The translations under genes were made by a program, and so were the position numbers. Source: an uncultured Acidobacteriia bacterium (GTDB lineage Bacteria; Acidobacteriota; Terriglobia; Bryobacterales; Bryobacteraceae). From it: a stretch of DNA of 40,391 nt. The stretch is taken from contig CAIRSA010000367.1 of assembly GCA_903881085.1 (NCBI GenBank), positions 1 to 40,391 on the forward strand. The letters are read 5' to 3'. The notes under the pieces are model-generated. The model worked only from the letters and a program-made list of their open reading frames with translations, ran no database searches and was not told where the DNA came from. Shown here piece after piece: positions 8,568-17,118 of the stretch. How positions within the stretch are numbered: position 1 is the stretch's first letter; every line of letters starts with the position of its first letter.

Positions 8568-9359
8568 TTAGTCGAGCTTGATGGTAACGGGGAAGGCCTG
8601 ATTCGTTTCTGCAATCACAACGCGTGCCTGGAGCGTCGCAGTCCCATTGGTATTGCCTTTGAAGGAGAATACCACTTTGGTGTTTTCCCTGGCCCCCAGC
8701 TCAGAGCGCTCAAGTTTTGCCGAGAGGCCTTCAAACTTATCAAGCTCCAGTGTCAAATGAACGCTTCCAGGCAAGTCGTTGGTAATGGTAACTTCATCGG
8801 TTCCACCCAGACGGACGTTGCTCTTGTTCAACCATACGCCGGCGAAGACCTTGGATAGGTCAGCCCGTTGTGCTCCGACAAGGCCGCCCCCTTCCCCCGG
8901 ACCCGCCTTCAACAGCCCGAAGGGCGACTCTTTCACGCCACGCGCACTTGCCGCGACATAGTAGAACCACTGGCCGTCATCGAGCCGCCAAGTATGTGCG
9001 ATGGGAACCCGCATGAGGAATTCGCCCATCCTTTGTTTCAGCATTTGTTCGGCCAGGATGACCACGCTTGCCTGTTTAAAATCGTCGGAGTAGCTGATTT
9101 TCACGACTTCGAAGCTCTTGTACTTCGGCTTATCGGAATCGAACCACAGGTCCTTCGTGTCCTCGGCAACCAGAGCCAGTGCGGCACGGGTCTTGCCGTC
9201 CACATACGATTGGTAGAACTTGTTGAGGCGCGCACGCAGCGCTTGATCGACATCCTCGGGCGGCTTCTTGAATAGATCGGCCTGCGCGTGTAGCGATGCC
9301 GCGCCAATGCCTGCAAAGAAAAGAAGTTGAACGGCCTTCATACTGATTACTTGACGCAT
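8568..9359 (-). CDS. Exported protein, paralogue of its upstream neighbour
   Basis: A 263-residue protein of unknown function with a signal peptide (MKAVQLLFFAGIGAAS, cleavage near LHAQA). It starts at the ATG at 9359, seven bases after the previous stop; an ATG six codons further in is an alternative. It shares an ordered set of motifs with the next upstream gene: FYQSYVDGKTR, D-WF-S-KP-Y-SFE-VKI, then W-x-x-DGQW-YY, and a final beta-rich part (VTITNDLPGSVHLTLELDKFEG). The N-terminal half resembles an NTF2-like or SnoaL-like fold by pattern only. The C-terminal half looks like an Ig-type domain. Both genes are probably co-transcribed and may act as a pair in the envelope. Confidence 0.7.
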   Translation of the reverse strand: MRQVISMKAVQLLFFAGIGAASLHAQADLFKKPPEDVDQALRARLNKFYQSYVDGKTRAALALVAEDTKDLWFDSDKPKYKSFEVVKISYSDDFKQASVVILAEQMLKQRMGEFLMRVPIAHTWRLDDGQWFYYVAASARGVKESPFGLLKAGPGEGGGLVGAQRADLSKVFAGVWLNKSNVRLGGTDEVTITNDLPGSVHLTLELDKFEGLSAKLERSELGARENTKVVFSFKGNTNGTATLQARVVIAETNQAFPVTIKLD

Positions 9360-9366
9360 CTGGTAC

Positions 9367-10077
9367 CTAATTAGTTGTCGCGAAAATCATTTTCACCACC
9401 ACCTGCTCGCCGGTTGGCGACACGTTCACGTACAGCGGAACGGGTGCGGAAGGCGGCTTTTCCGCCCCATCGTATTCCAGAATGATATTTGTTGACTGTT
9501 TGGCGTGGAGCAGGGTGTCTTTCAGCGACACGCGCAACCCCGGCACATTCACAGGCTCCAGCGAAAGCGTCACGTCGCCGGGCATGTCGTTATTGATGCC
9601 AACTTCAAACTGCGGCTCTCCACAGCCGCACAACTTGATCTCATTTTTACTGGCCGTTACTTTGCCCAGCAATTCACCAGGGTCGGGAATGCGCACCGGG
9701 CGGGCCTTGACCTCTGCGGCATTTGGATCCAGATAGTAGCGCCATTCGCCATCTTCCACTTTCCAACTCGCCTTATAGGGGATCTTCGCTGGATAGCTGG
9801 CACCGCGGACCTTTAGGGCCGTCTCAACCATGCCCGAAATCATGGCCATGGAGCCGCTCTTGTCGATTTCGATCTTGATGATCTCAAAGCTGCCGTAGCG
9901 AGGTTTTTCCGAGGAGAACCACTTGTCACGGCTCTCTTCGACAACCATCGGCTCCAAAGTCCGCGCCTTGCCATCCACGTACGCTTGCAGGAATTTCGTC
10001 GCACGCGCACGGAGCACCGGTTCAGTTGTTTGACCGGATGCGCAGGATGTGGCAAGCAGGAGTAAAAGATACTTCAC
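9367..10077 (-). CDS. Exported protein, first of a paralogous pair
   Basis: A 236-residue protein from a GTG at 10075-10077; the upstream in-frame extension would spoil the signal peptide. The signal sequence is KYLLLLLATSCASGQ. The ATSC could be a weak lipobox, but ordinary cleavage is as likely. Motifs shared with the downstream paralogue are RARATKFLQAYVDGKAR, DKWFSSEKPRYGSFEIIKI, W-K-VEDGEWRYYLDPNAAEVK, and an Ig-like C-terminal half with GINNDMPGDVTLSLEPVNV. A CGCGEPQ sequence with two Cys near the domain junction is absent from the paralogue. The function is not known. TAAAAT stands about 12 bases before the start and could be a -10 element. Confidence 0.7.
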   Translation of the reverse strand: MKYLLLLLATSCASGQTTEPVLRARATKFLQAYVDGKARTLEPMVVEESRDKWFSSEKPRYGSFEIIKIEIDKSGSMAMISGMVETALKVRGASYPAKIPYKASWKVEDGEWRYYLDPNAAEVKARPVRIPDPGELLGKVTASKNEIKLCGCGEPQFEVGINNDMPGDVTLSLEPVNVPGLRVSLKDTLLHAKQSTNIILEYDGAEKPPSAPVPLYVNVSPTGEQVVVKMIFATTN

Positions 10078-10169
10078 AAACTCTATTTTACACCCGTGCG
10101 GCAATGTCAGATCTCCGGATCTCACGCGGCGATTTTCGCGTTGCGTGGAATTCAGATTAAGCCCGGATG

Positions 10170-10261
10170 ACCGCTCCCTTGGCGCAAGAGTTGAAAGCGC
10201 ATTGACGGTCGCGGCTCGGTGGCATTGGGAATCTACCGAGCCGTGACCGCCAGGGAGCGGT
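10170..10261. repeat. Long bulged inverted repeat
   Basis: The inner arms 10206-10220 and 10235-10249 pair over 15 bases with one G.U (CGGTCGCGGCTCGGT against ACCGAGCCGTGACCG). The outer arms 10170-10179 and 10252-10261 pair over 10 bases (ACCGCTCCCT / AGGGAGCGGT). The left side carries a 26-base insertion between the two stem parts. It lies in the 209-base gap between two minus-strand genes, just after the stop of the DUF1549/DUF1553 gene, and may end that operon, although there is no T-run. The word GACCGCTCC is shared with the element at 7726. Confidence 0.6.
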
Positions 10262-10286
10262 TACTGAGAGATCAGGAGGTCTGAAT

Positions 10287-12437
10287 CTACTGGTTAAACA
10301 GGAATGCGTTGCTGTTCAGCAGCGCCCATAGCAAGTCCTGCGCCCGCTCGCCGCGGTTTCCCTTGGCCAGATAAGTCTGCGCCAGATCGATCTCCGCGCC
10401 CGTCGGCGGCCGGTTCAACGCTGCCACGTAAAGCTCGTCTACCAGTTGGCGGTCAGATACGCCCTTCATCACCAGCTTCGCGATGCGCCCATCGGCGTCG
10501 GCAATACCATCCGCGATGGTGCCGCCGTTCAACAGATTCAAGGCCTGCACCAGGCTCACGTCGCTGCGCCGTTCGCACTCGCAGCTGGTCTGGCGTTCAG
10601 GGCGGCCGAACAGATCGAGGAAGCCGCCCTTGCCGATGTGCGGGTCGGGGAAGTCCTGCGCCTTCGATTCCACCGGGATCTCTTTGAACTTCACCTTGCT
10701 GCCAGTTGCCATGTAGACCGCATCGAATAACTGCTCGGCTGTCAGGCGGCGCGGCAGCGCGTGAGAGAAGTTTGTCTCATCTTTGGCGTTCCAGTTGTTG
10801 GTGCGGAAGCCCAGCTGATAAGTGCGGGATAGCACGATGGTGCGGATCAGATGGCGCAGGTCGTAGTTGTGGTCCTGAAAGTCCTTCGTCAGCGCGTCCA
10901 ATAGTGCCGGATTCGAAGGCGGATTGCTGGCGCGGATGTCGTCCACCGGATCGATAATGCCATGGCCGAAGAAGTAGCTCCACATGCGATTCGCCATCGA
11001 CTTTGCGAACAATGGATTCTCTTTCGAGGTGAGCCAGTCGGACAGGCTTTCGCGCAGGCTCGCTTCGCGAACGTTGAACTTGTCATTGCCGAAGAGGAAC
11101 TTCGCACTCATGATGCGGCCGTCTTTGGGATGGTGGATCTCCGTGTCGTCGCGCTTCTCGTACACGATCTCCTCTTCGCTATCCATGCCAGGCTTCGTCG
11201 CCAGCGCGCCGAAGAACGCAGTCAACTGGTAATACTGATTCTGTGTCCACTGTTCAAAGGGATGGTCATGGCATTGCGCGCAGGTCATGCGAACGCCCAT
11301 GAAGAGCATTGTCGTGGTTTCCATCGCCACCTTCGGCTCTTTGGTGAAGCGCAGGAAGTTGGCCGGAGGATTCGAAAACGTACTGCCCTTGGCGGTAATC
11401 AGTTCGCGCGCCATTTTGTCGTAGGGTTTGTTGTTGGTGAGCGATTCCTGCAGCCATTCGCGGAACGACCACATGCCCTTTTCGCCTAGCTTCACGCGGC
11501 TCACTTGTAGTAGATCGCTCCACTTCACGGCCCAGTGGTTCACGAATTCCGGACGTGCCATCAGTTGATCGATCTTGCGCGTGCGCTTTAGCTTCGTTTC
11601 GGATTTGTCGGCGAGGAAGGCCCGCAAGTCTTCAGGCGATGGCGGCACGCCGATCAGATCGAAGCTCACGCGGCGCAGGAATTCCGCATCGTTAGAAAGT
11701 TCGCTTGGCAGCAGATGCAACCGCTCCATCTTTGCGTTCACATGCTTGTCGACGTAGTTCCATTCACCTGGGTTCTTCCATTGAAAGCCCGGCGTATCGG
11801 CCAGCACCGTCATGTTCACTACGGCCAACTTGCCTTCATAGCGCACCAGCAGCGCGGCTTCGCCCTGACGGATGGTGGTCACCAAGCCGCCGTCTGTGAC
11901 TTCCGCGGTCTGCGGCACGCTGCTCGAATATTGTGCTTCCTTGGTCACGTCGCGTTCGGAGCCATCGGCATAGTGGGCGACGATCTTCATCTGTTCGGTG
12001 GGGCCGGGCTTCTTCTCAAAGATCTCGGCCGGCGTAACATCGAGTTTGGTAACCTGCGCAGCTACCGGATTGCCATACACCGCGCCTTCGGAGAGCCACT
12101 GCAACATGATCTTGTAGTAAGGCGACGACGTGTCGAAGCGCTGCCCGCCGCCATGCGGCAAAGCGTTGGTCGGCTTCAGCAACACGAGGCTCTTCTCCGG
12201 TTCCGTGCGATTGAAGCGGCGGCCAGAGAGGTCATGCAGAATCGCGCGATAGTCGAATTCCGGATCGTAGCCGCGCAGCGAAAGCTTGAACCCGGCCTTG
12301 CCCTTTGCGCCGCCGTGGCATGGGCCGGACGTGCATCCCACCTTGTTAATTATGGGCATCACGTCTTTCACGAACGACACTTCGGCCGATGCGGCCGCGG
12401 CAAAGAATACGGACAGCAGTGACAATCGGATTCGCAT
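10287..12437 (-). CDS. DUF1549/DUF1553 cytochrome-like exported protein
   Basis: A 716-residue protein of the planctomycete-type cytochrome family. The ATG at 12435-12437 has GAGGTAA upstream and a signal peptide (MRIRLSLLSVFFAAAASAE). Near residue 35 a CX4CH motif (GCTSGPCHGG) replaces the usual CXXCH, as is normal for this family. An Ig-like Big_2 region follows (about 140-230), then DUF1549 (FLRRVSFDLIGVPPSPEDL; MTCAQCHDHPFEQW in the following part) and DUF1553 (NPLFAKSMANRMWSYFFGHG, LLDALTKDFQDHNYDLRHLI). The biochemical role is unknown; the family is periplasmic and linked to polymer or sugar use in planctomycetes and acidobacteria. It is the last gene of a three-gene operon, four bases after the previous stop. 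The DUF1501 partner often found beside this family is absent here. Confidence 0.88.
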   Translation of the reverse strand: MRIRLSLLSVFFAAAASAEVSFVKDVMPIINKVGCTSGPCHGGAKGKAGFKLSLRGYDPEFDYRAILHDLSGRRFNRTEPEKSLVLLKPTNALPHGGGQRFDTSSPYYKIMLQWLSEGAVYGNPVAAQVTKLDVTPAEIFEKKPGPTEQMKIVAHYADGSERDVTKEAQYSSSVPQTAEVTDGGLVTTIRQGEAALLVRYEGKLAVVNMTVLADTPGFQWKNPGEWNYVDKHVNAKMERLHLLPSELSNDAEFLRRVSFDLIGVPPSPEDLRAFLADKSETKLKRTRKIDQLMARPEFVNHWAVKWSDLLQVSRVKLGEKGMWSFREWLQESLTNNKPYDKMARELITAKGSTFSNPPANFLRFTKEPKVAMETTTMLFMGVRMTCAQCHDHPFEQWTQNQYYQLTAFFGALATKPGMDSEEEIVYEKRDDTEIHHPKDGRIMSAKFLFGNDKFNVREASLRESLSDWLTSKENPLFAKSMANRMWSYFFGHGIIDPVDDIRASNPPSNPALLDALTKDFQDHNYDLRHLIRTIVLSRTYQLGFRTNNWNAKDETNFSHALPRRLTAEQLFDAVYMATGSKVKFKEIPVESKAQDFPDPHIGKGGFLDLFGRPERQTSCECERRSDVSLVQALNLLNGGTIADGIADADGRIAKLVMKGVSDRQLVDELYVAALNRPPTGAEIDLAQTYLAKGNRGERAQDLLWALLNSNAFLFNQ

Positions 12438-12441
12438 GAAC

Positions 12442-14679
12442 TTACCTCGCGGCAACCGTCAACTTCGCGTTGACGTCGCCGATTTTGTACTCTTCTTTGG
12501 TCCTCTGGCCGGTTTCCGGCGCAACAGAGGTTATCCTAACATCATACGTCCCCGCAGCGGCCTGCGGGGCTGCGGTGCAGGCGATGGTGAAACGCTTTTC
12601 GGCCGCGGGCACTTCGACGGTGGGGCAGGTGACGTTATCGGGAAGGTCCTGCACGGTGAGCTTGACCGTTGAGCCGAGGAACGTCGGCTCGCGATAGATC
12701 GTGCCTTTGAAGACCATCTTGTCGGCCGAATCGAGGCGCACCTGATAGCCGGCGACAATTTCGATTTCAACCGCCGGGGAACTTACCTGAGTCGGCATGC
12801 CGTCAATATCTGTGGTCGCTTCCAGAATCATGTCGAACGTTGTCACTGGCGTGCCGAAATTCGTGTTCACCAGGATCGCGCCGCTGTCCGGAGTCTTGCT
12901 CTTGCCGCCGTCGAGAATACGCAAATTTCCAACGGCTCCGGTGACAGTGCCACGCACCTTGCCGGTGGCCTTGCCCTTTACTTTATATTCGAGGGGGTAT
13001 TCAAAGCCCTGCATGAATCGCGCGTATGGCGAGGCGGCGGCCAGCGAAATAGGAAGCGGTTTCGTAACGGCAATCGGCAGCGAGATGTTCAACCACGATG
13101 CGGTGAAGGCGCGTTGATTGACACCGCGCACCGCGACAATGGCGCCCAAGCCCTGCGCGATGCGCCGCATGCCTTCAGGCACTTCGGCGGCGATGGTGAG
13201 TTCTGTGAAATCAGCCTTCGCGTCCGCATCGGCGGTGATCGTGAGCACGCCGCGCGCTGCGCGGAAACCTGCGTTCGTCTCGTTGAAGTTCTGCGCGGCC
13301 GCCTCGGCCGGAATGTTGCCGCCCGCTGTGTGGAAGCCCTTCGGCAGGTTCAGAACTTTCAGTTTGAGCGGCCCTTCATAGCCACGGCGTTGAACTGTCA
13401 CTGGCACTTGAACCGTTCCTCCCGCGGGAACATTCAGGAATGGAACGTTGATTGATGCGATAAAGTCCGGCGGCTCCTGTCGTGCTTCCAGCCTGTACGC
13501 ATAGGCTGCACCGCCACGCCCGAGCAAGTCCTCAACTGCCACGGTCAGTTCCTTCACGCCCGCCGGGACGGTGAATGGAAATGCCGGATCGGCGCTTGCT
13601 GTATCGTCGCGCGATGCGAGCTTCTTGCCCTTCTCGTCGTAAAGAGTGATCAGTCCATCGAGCAAACTTGAACCAAGGCTGGACGCGGATAGCTCGAAAA
13701 CCCATTGCTCGCCCGGCTTCACTGCCAGCTTGTATTTATCCACCTCGCCTGGTTTGGCGATGCGGCCGTTCATGATCGCGCCCGGTTTCAAGCGCTCCGA
13801 TTCGAGCATCTCCTCTTTGTCGCTGAGCGCGAACTGCAGCGGAAGGCTCGGCGAATTGGGCAAGCCGACGGAGATGGTCGCGGCCTTCGCATCAGTCGAT
13901 GGCTTCAGCTTCAAAGGCGTCGCGAGATTCCCGCCGCCCAATTCTACTTCCACAGTCTGGCCGCGCTTCCAACCCAAAGGATACAGGCCTTCGGCGAAGG
14001 AGTACGAGCCGATCTTTAAGCGGTAGAAATTCACGCCCTGATCGCTGTATCGCGCATCGTGCACGCGCAATTTGTACTGGCCGGCTTTGGCGAACGTGTA
14101 TTCCACGCGCGGATCGATGCCCGCGCCATCGTCATTGCGCACCATCATCTTGCCCGCGCCATCGAAGATTTCAATTACCGGATCGAGTGCGGACCCCGCG
14201 CGACGTGCCTCTACTTCACATACCAACTTCTGCCCGGCTTTGGCCGTGAACAGATAGTCGTCGAGCTCGGCTTCCGCAAGATTGCCGTTCACGATTACCG
14301 GCACCGAAATGGCCTGTGCTTTGTCGCGCTCTTCTTTGGTCTTCACGTGCTTCTCGATCTCCGGCAGATCGCCAACGGAAAACAGCACCAGGTTCGACAT
14401 GCCGTCATTCGTCAGAATGCGCACCGGATAGAGGCCCACTGGCGCGTCGGCGTTCAATGTAATCAAAAACGGCAGATCGGATTCCATGCCCGCCACGGGC
14501 ACCAGACGCGAAATAGAAGCGGGCAGGGTGGTCTGCAGGCGCGCGCCTGCTTTCAGGCCGCTACCTTTGATGTGAAGGGTGACGCTCTTGCCGCGCTGTG
14601 CACCATGTGGCGCGATGTCGCGAATCACAGGAGCCGCGTGCAACGCCGCGGCCAACAGGAATAGAAATAGCCGCTTCAT
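12442..14679 (-). CDS. Exported IPT/TIG and PPC-domain protein
   Basis: A 745-residue exported protein. The signal peptide is MKRLFLFLLAAALHAAP. Residues about 18-105 look like an IPT/TIG domain (IRDIAPHGAQRGKSVTLHI). Two pre-peptidase C-terminal (PPC) type beta-sandwich units follow. The first is around 135-225 (VNGNLAEAELDDYLFTAKAG, DPVIEIFDGAGKMM). The second is around 305-400 (GRIAKPGEVDKYKLAVKPGE, DGLITLYDEKGKKLASRDD). The rest is further beta-sandwich sequence. No protease active site is visible. Its ATG overlaps the stop of the upstream cytochrome-WD40 gene (ATGA), so the two are translationally coupled. It probably binds partners or carbohydrate at the envelope; that is inference. Confidence 0.8.
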   Translation of the reverse strand: MKRLFLFLLAAALHAAPVIRDIAPHGAQRGKSVTLHIKGSGLKAGARLQTTLPASISRLVPVAGMESDLPFLITLNADAPVGLYPVRILTNDGMSNLVLFSVGDLPEIEKHVKTKEERDKAQAISVPVIVNGNLAEAELDDYLFTAKAGQKLVCEVEARRAGSALDPVIEIFDGAGKMMVRNDDGAGIDPRVEYTFAKAGQYKLRVHDARYSDQGVNFYRLKIGSYSFAEGLYPLGWKRGQTVEVELGGGNLATPLKLKPSTDAKAATISVGLPNSPSLPLQFALSDKEEMLESERLKPGAIMNGRIAKPGEVDKYKLAVKPGEQWVFELSASSLGSSLLDGLITLYDEKGKKLASRDDTASADPAFPFTVPAGVKELTVAVEDLLGRGGAAYAYRLEARQEPPDFIASINVPFLNVPAGGTVQVPVTVQRRGYEGPLKLKVLNLPKGFHTAGGNIPAEAAAQNFNETNAGFRAARGVLTITADADAKADFTELTIAAEVPEGMRRIAQGLGAIVAVRGVNQRAFTASWLNISLPIAVTKPLPISLAAASPYARFMQGFEYPLEYKVKGKATGKVRGTVTGAVGNLRILDGGKSKTPDSGAILVNTNFGTPVTTFDMILEATTDIDGMPTQVSSPAVEIEIVAGYQVRLDSADKMVFKGTIYREPTFLGSTVKLTVQDLPDNVTCPTVEVPAAEKRFTIACTAAPQAAAGTYDVRITSVAPETGQRTKEEYKIGDVNAKLTVAAR

Positions 14680-16004
14680 TTCGACTCCTTCTTTGAGAGT
14701 GGAACGGGCGCGAATGACGAGAGCATTTTGCCAGTCATGTCGTAGGTGCGCACCATGCCATCGAACCCCGCGGTAAACAGCCGTTTCCCATCGGGTTGGA
14801 ACTGCACGGCATAGATGCCGCCTTCGTGTCCCTTGCAGTGGGCAACGGTCTCGCCGGTCTCGACATTGTAGATACGCACGTCGCCAGCTTCCGCGCCAGC
14901 CGCCATGAACTGCCCGTCGCTGCTGATGGCCAGCGTCAAAATCGGGCCGTCCATCTTTTCGTACTTGCGTATCAGCGTGGAATCGTCCGCGATGCGCATG
15001 GCGCGCGGCCGGTCCATTTTGTAGAGGTACGGCACGCGTTCGGCCCCGCCGATCGCCACCCAGTCACGCCGCGGATACCGCGCGATGGCCGTCAGCGGCT
15101 CTTTCAGCAGATTTACGTTCTCAATGAAGCGGCCGGTTTCGACGTCAGTCAACTTAGCCGCGCGGTCGCGGCCCACGGAGACGATGCGCTTGCCATCCAC
15201 CCCAAATACTGTTGCAAAGACCCAGTCTTCATGATGGTCAGCGCGGCGAATCTCTTTGCCCGTTGCGGAATCGTAAATCCGGATCGATTTGTCAGCGCCG
15301 GCGAAGGCGATCTTCTTGCCATCGGGCGAAAACGAAACACCGAGAAACGTGTCCTTCGATGCGACCACCGAATGCAGCAGCTTGCGCTCCTTCACCTTCC
15401 AGATCTGCAGTTCGCCCATGCTCGCCGGGTTGCCACCAACGGCTGCCAACAGCGTGCCATCGGGCGAATACGCCAGACTGCTGATCTTCATGGAAAGCCC
15501 CGGTAATCGTGCCTGCAAAGCACCTTCCGTGCTCATCAGCAGAATCTCATGATGTCCCGATACCGCGATCTGATCGCCACCTGGCGAAAACACCAACGCG
15601 GTCACCAGTGGCGGAGCGTAATAGACGGTCTGCTTGCGTGCCGCGGTCTCGCTTGCGCCCGCGGGCGAATCGTCTTTGGCGCCTTCGGTGATCCACCGCT
15701 TCATCAATTGAATCTGGTCATCGGGCAGCGGCTTGCCGCCAAACGGCATGCGCGGCTGCATCGAACCATCCAGATAGCCGATGACCAGGCTCTTCTTCAA
15801 ATCGCCGGGCACGACCGCCGCCCCCTTCGATCCACCGAGGAGGAAGTCGCGATGAGTCGTCAACATCAGCCCAGCCTGCTTGCTTGCAGGCTGATGACAG
15901 CCGACGCAGGAACGGACCAATATCGGACGGATCTGCTTGTGGAAGCTAACGGGCTCTTCCGCAGACACACAGGGGATGACAAAAATCCAGGCTAGCCAGC
16001 GCAT
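14676..16004 (-). CDS. c-type cytochrome (PSCyt1) fused to WD40 repeats
   Basis: A 442-residue exported protein. The ATG at 16002-16004 opens a short signal peptide (MRWLAWIFVIPCVSAEE). A haem-binding CVGCH follows near residue 34, in the order typical for PSCyt1: FHKQIRPILVRSCVGCH, MPFGGKPLPDDQ (probable Met ligand) and LMKRWITEGAKDD. From about residue 130 to the end there are WD40-type blades, for example SPDGTLLAAVGG, SPDGKKIAFAGADKSIRIYD and QPDGKRLFTAGFDGMVRTYD, enough for one propeller. It is first in the operon with the PPC and DUF1549/DUF1553 proteins. The start faces the divergent efflux adaptor gene with almost no promoter space. The electron-transfer partner is unknown. Confidence 0.87.
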   Translation of the reverse strand: MRWLAWIFVIPCVSAEEPVSFHKQIRPILVRSCVGCHQPASKQAGLMLTTHRDFLLGGSKGAAVVPGDLKKSLVIGYLDGSMQPRMPFGGKPLPDDQIQLMKRWITEGAKDDSPAGASETAARKQTVYYAPPLVTALVFSPGGDQIAVSGHHEILLMSTEGALQARLPGLSMKISSLAYSPDGTLLAAVGGNPASMGELQIWKVKERKLLHSVVASKDTFLGVSFSPDGKKIAFAGADKSIRIYDSATGKEIRRADHHEDWVFATVFGVDGKRIVSVGRDRAAKLTDVETGRFIENVNLLKEPLTAIARYPRRDWVAIGGAERVPYLYKMDRPRAMRIADDSTLIRKYEKMDGPILTLAISSDGQFMAAGAEAGDVRIYNVETGETVAHCKGHEGGIYAVQFQPDGKRLFTAGFDGMVRTYDMTGKMLSSFAPVPLSKKESK

Positions 16005-17115
16005 AGGGACTCGCTGTGAATTATATCGCAGCCTCTTCGTTTTGACCAATGACGACGCGCAGGTCAGTGCGCACCTCAACTCGGTGAGTTCGCGCATCGC
16101 AGGCACCGTCAGCGCCGTCTATGTGGAAGAGAACCAGTTCGTAAAGGCCGGTGACTTGATTGCGGAACTCGACCAGGGCGATTACAAAAACGCTCTTGAT
16201 CAAGCGGAAAGCCAGATGCTGCAATCGCAGGCGCAGGTCCGCGCTGCCGGCCCGAACGTCCCGATTACGGAGACCACCAACCGTGCATCCGTCACAGGCA
16301 CGGAAGCCGAAATTGCAAATGCAATGGCCGCCATCGCCACGGCCCAGCGCGACGTAGAAGCAGCCGAGGCCAACGCGCGCGAATCGGAGGCAAACTACGC
16401 TCATGCGCAGGCCGAGGTGGCATGCTATCAGCCACTCGCCGCCAAGGATGAGGTTCCCCGCGTGCAGTTTGACCAGGTTGTGGCCAACGCCAAGGCGCTT
16501 GCCGCGCAAGTGGAATCGAAGCGCGCCATGGCCGCCGCTTCGCGCAAGATTGTTGACCAGCGCCGCGCTGTTTTGTCGCAGTTGCAGGTCCGATTGAGCG
16601 AAGCAAAGGAAGCCGCGCCGCAGTATCTGGCGCTGCGCAAGGCCGACATCGCTTCGCGTCAGGCGAGCGTAAAAGTCAACGCCACGCAGGTGCAAAAGGC
16701 AAAGCTTGATTTGAACTACACCAAGATCACCGCGCCTGTGGCCGGCATCATTTCGCGTCGCACTGTGGAAGTCGGCCAGCACGTCAACGCCGGTCAGCAG
16801 ATGGCGCAGATCGCCCAGACTGGCGATTTGTGGGTGACGCCCAACTTCAAAGAGACGCAGCTGAAGAGCATCCGCCCCGGCCAGAAAGTCACGATCCACA
16901 TCGACGCCTACAATCAGGATTGGAACGGCCACGTGGAGAGCCTGCCCGCTTCCACGGGTTCTGTCGTCAGCCTGCTTCCGCCCGAAAACGCTACCGGCAA
17001 CTTCGTGAAGACGATTCAGCGCTTGCCCGTGCGCATCCGGTTTGAGCCCGGTCAGGCCGGCCTCGACACTCTGCGTCCAGGCATGTCCGCCGAGCCTTCG
17101 GTGCAGGTGCAATAA
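15976..17115 (+). CDS. HlyD/EmrA-type efflux adaptor, N-terminal anchor missing
   Basis: A membrane-fusion protein for the EmrB-type transporter downstream. The conserved part begins at TNDDAQVSAHLNSVSSRIAG (from 16045). It continues through a biotinyl-lipoyl half (VEENQFVKAGDLIAELD), a long coiled coil with Ala/Gln/Glu-rich heptads, the second lipoyl half (YTKITAPVAGIISRRTVEVG) and a beta-barrel (GQKVTIHIDAYNQ, LRPGMSAEPSVQV). The family has a cytoplasmic tail and one membrane helix before the TDDAQV block. Here the upstream codons (from ATG 15976: MTKIQASQRIGTRCELYRSL) give no helix and overlap the divergent cytochrome gene. A TTG at 16042 is the other possible start. The gene is therefore 5'-truncated or rearranged and may be non-functional. 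Confidence 0.8.
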   Translation: MTKIQASQRIGTRCELYRSLFVLTNDDAQVSAHLNSVSSRIAGTVSAVYVEENQFVKAGDLIAELDQGDYKNALDQAESQMLQSQAQVRAAGPNVPITETTNRASVTGTEAEIANAMAAIATAQRDVEAAEANARESEANYAHAQAEVACYQPLAAKDEVPRVQFDQVVANAKALAAQVESKRAMAAASRKIVDQRRAVLSQLQVRLSEAKEAAPQYLALRKADIASRQASVKVNATQVQKAKLDLNYTKITAPVAGIISRRTVEVGQHVNAGQQMAQIAQTGDLWVTPNFKETQLKSIRPGQKVTIHIDAYNQDWNGHVESLPASTGSVVSLLPPENATGNFVKTIQRLPVRIRFEPGQAGLDTLRPGMSAEPSVQVQ

Positions 17116-17118
17116 GCC

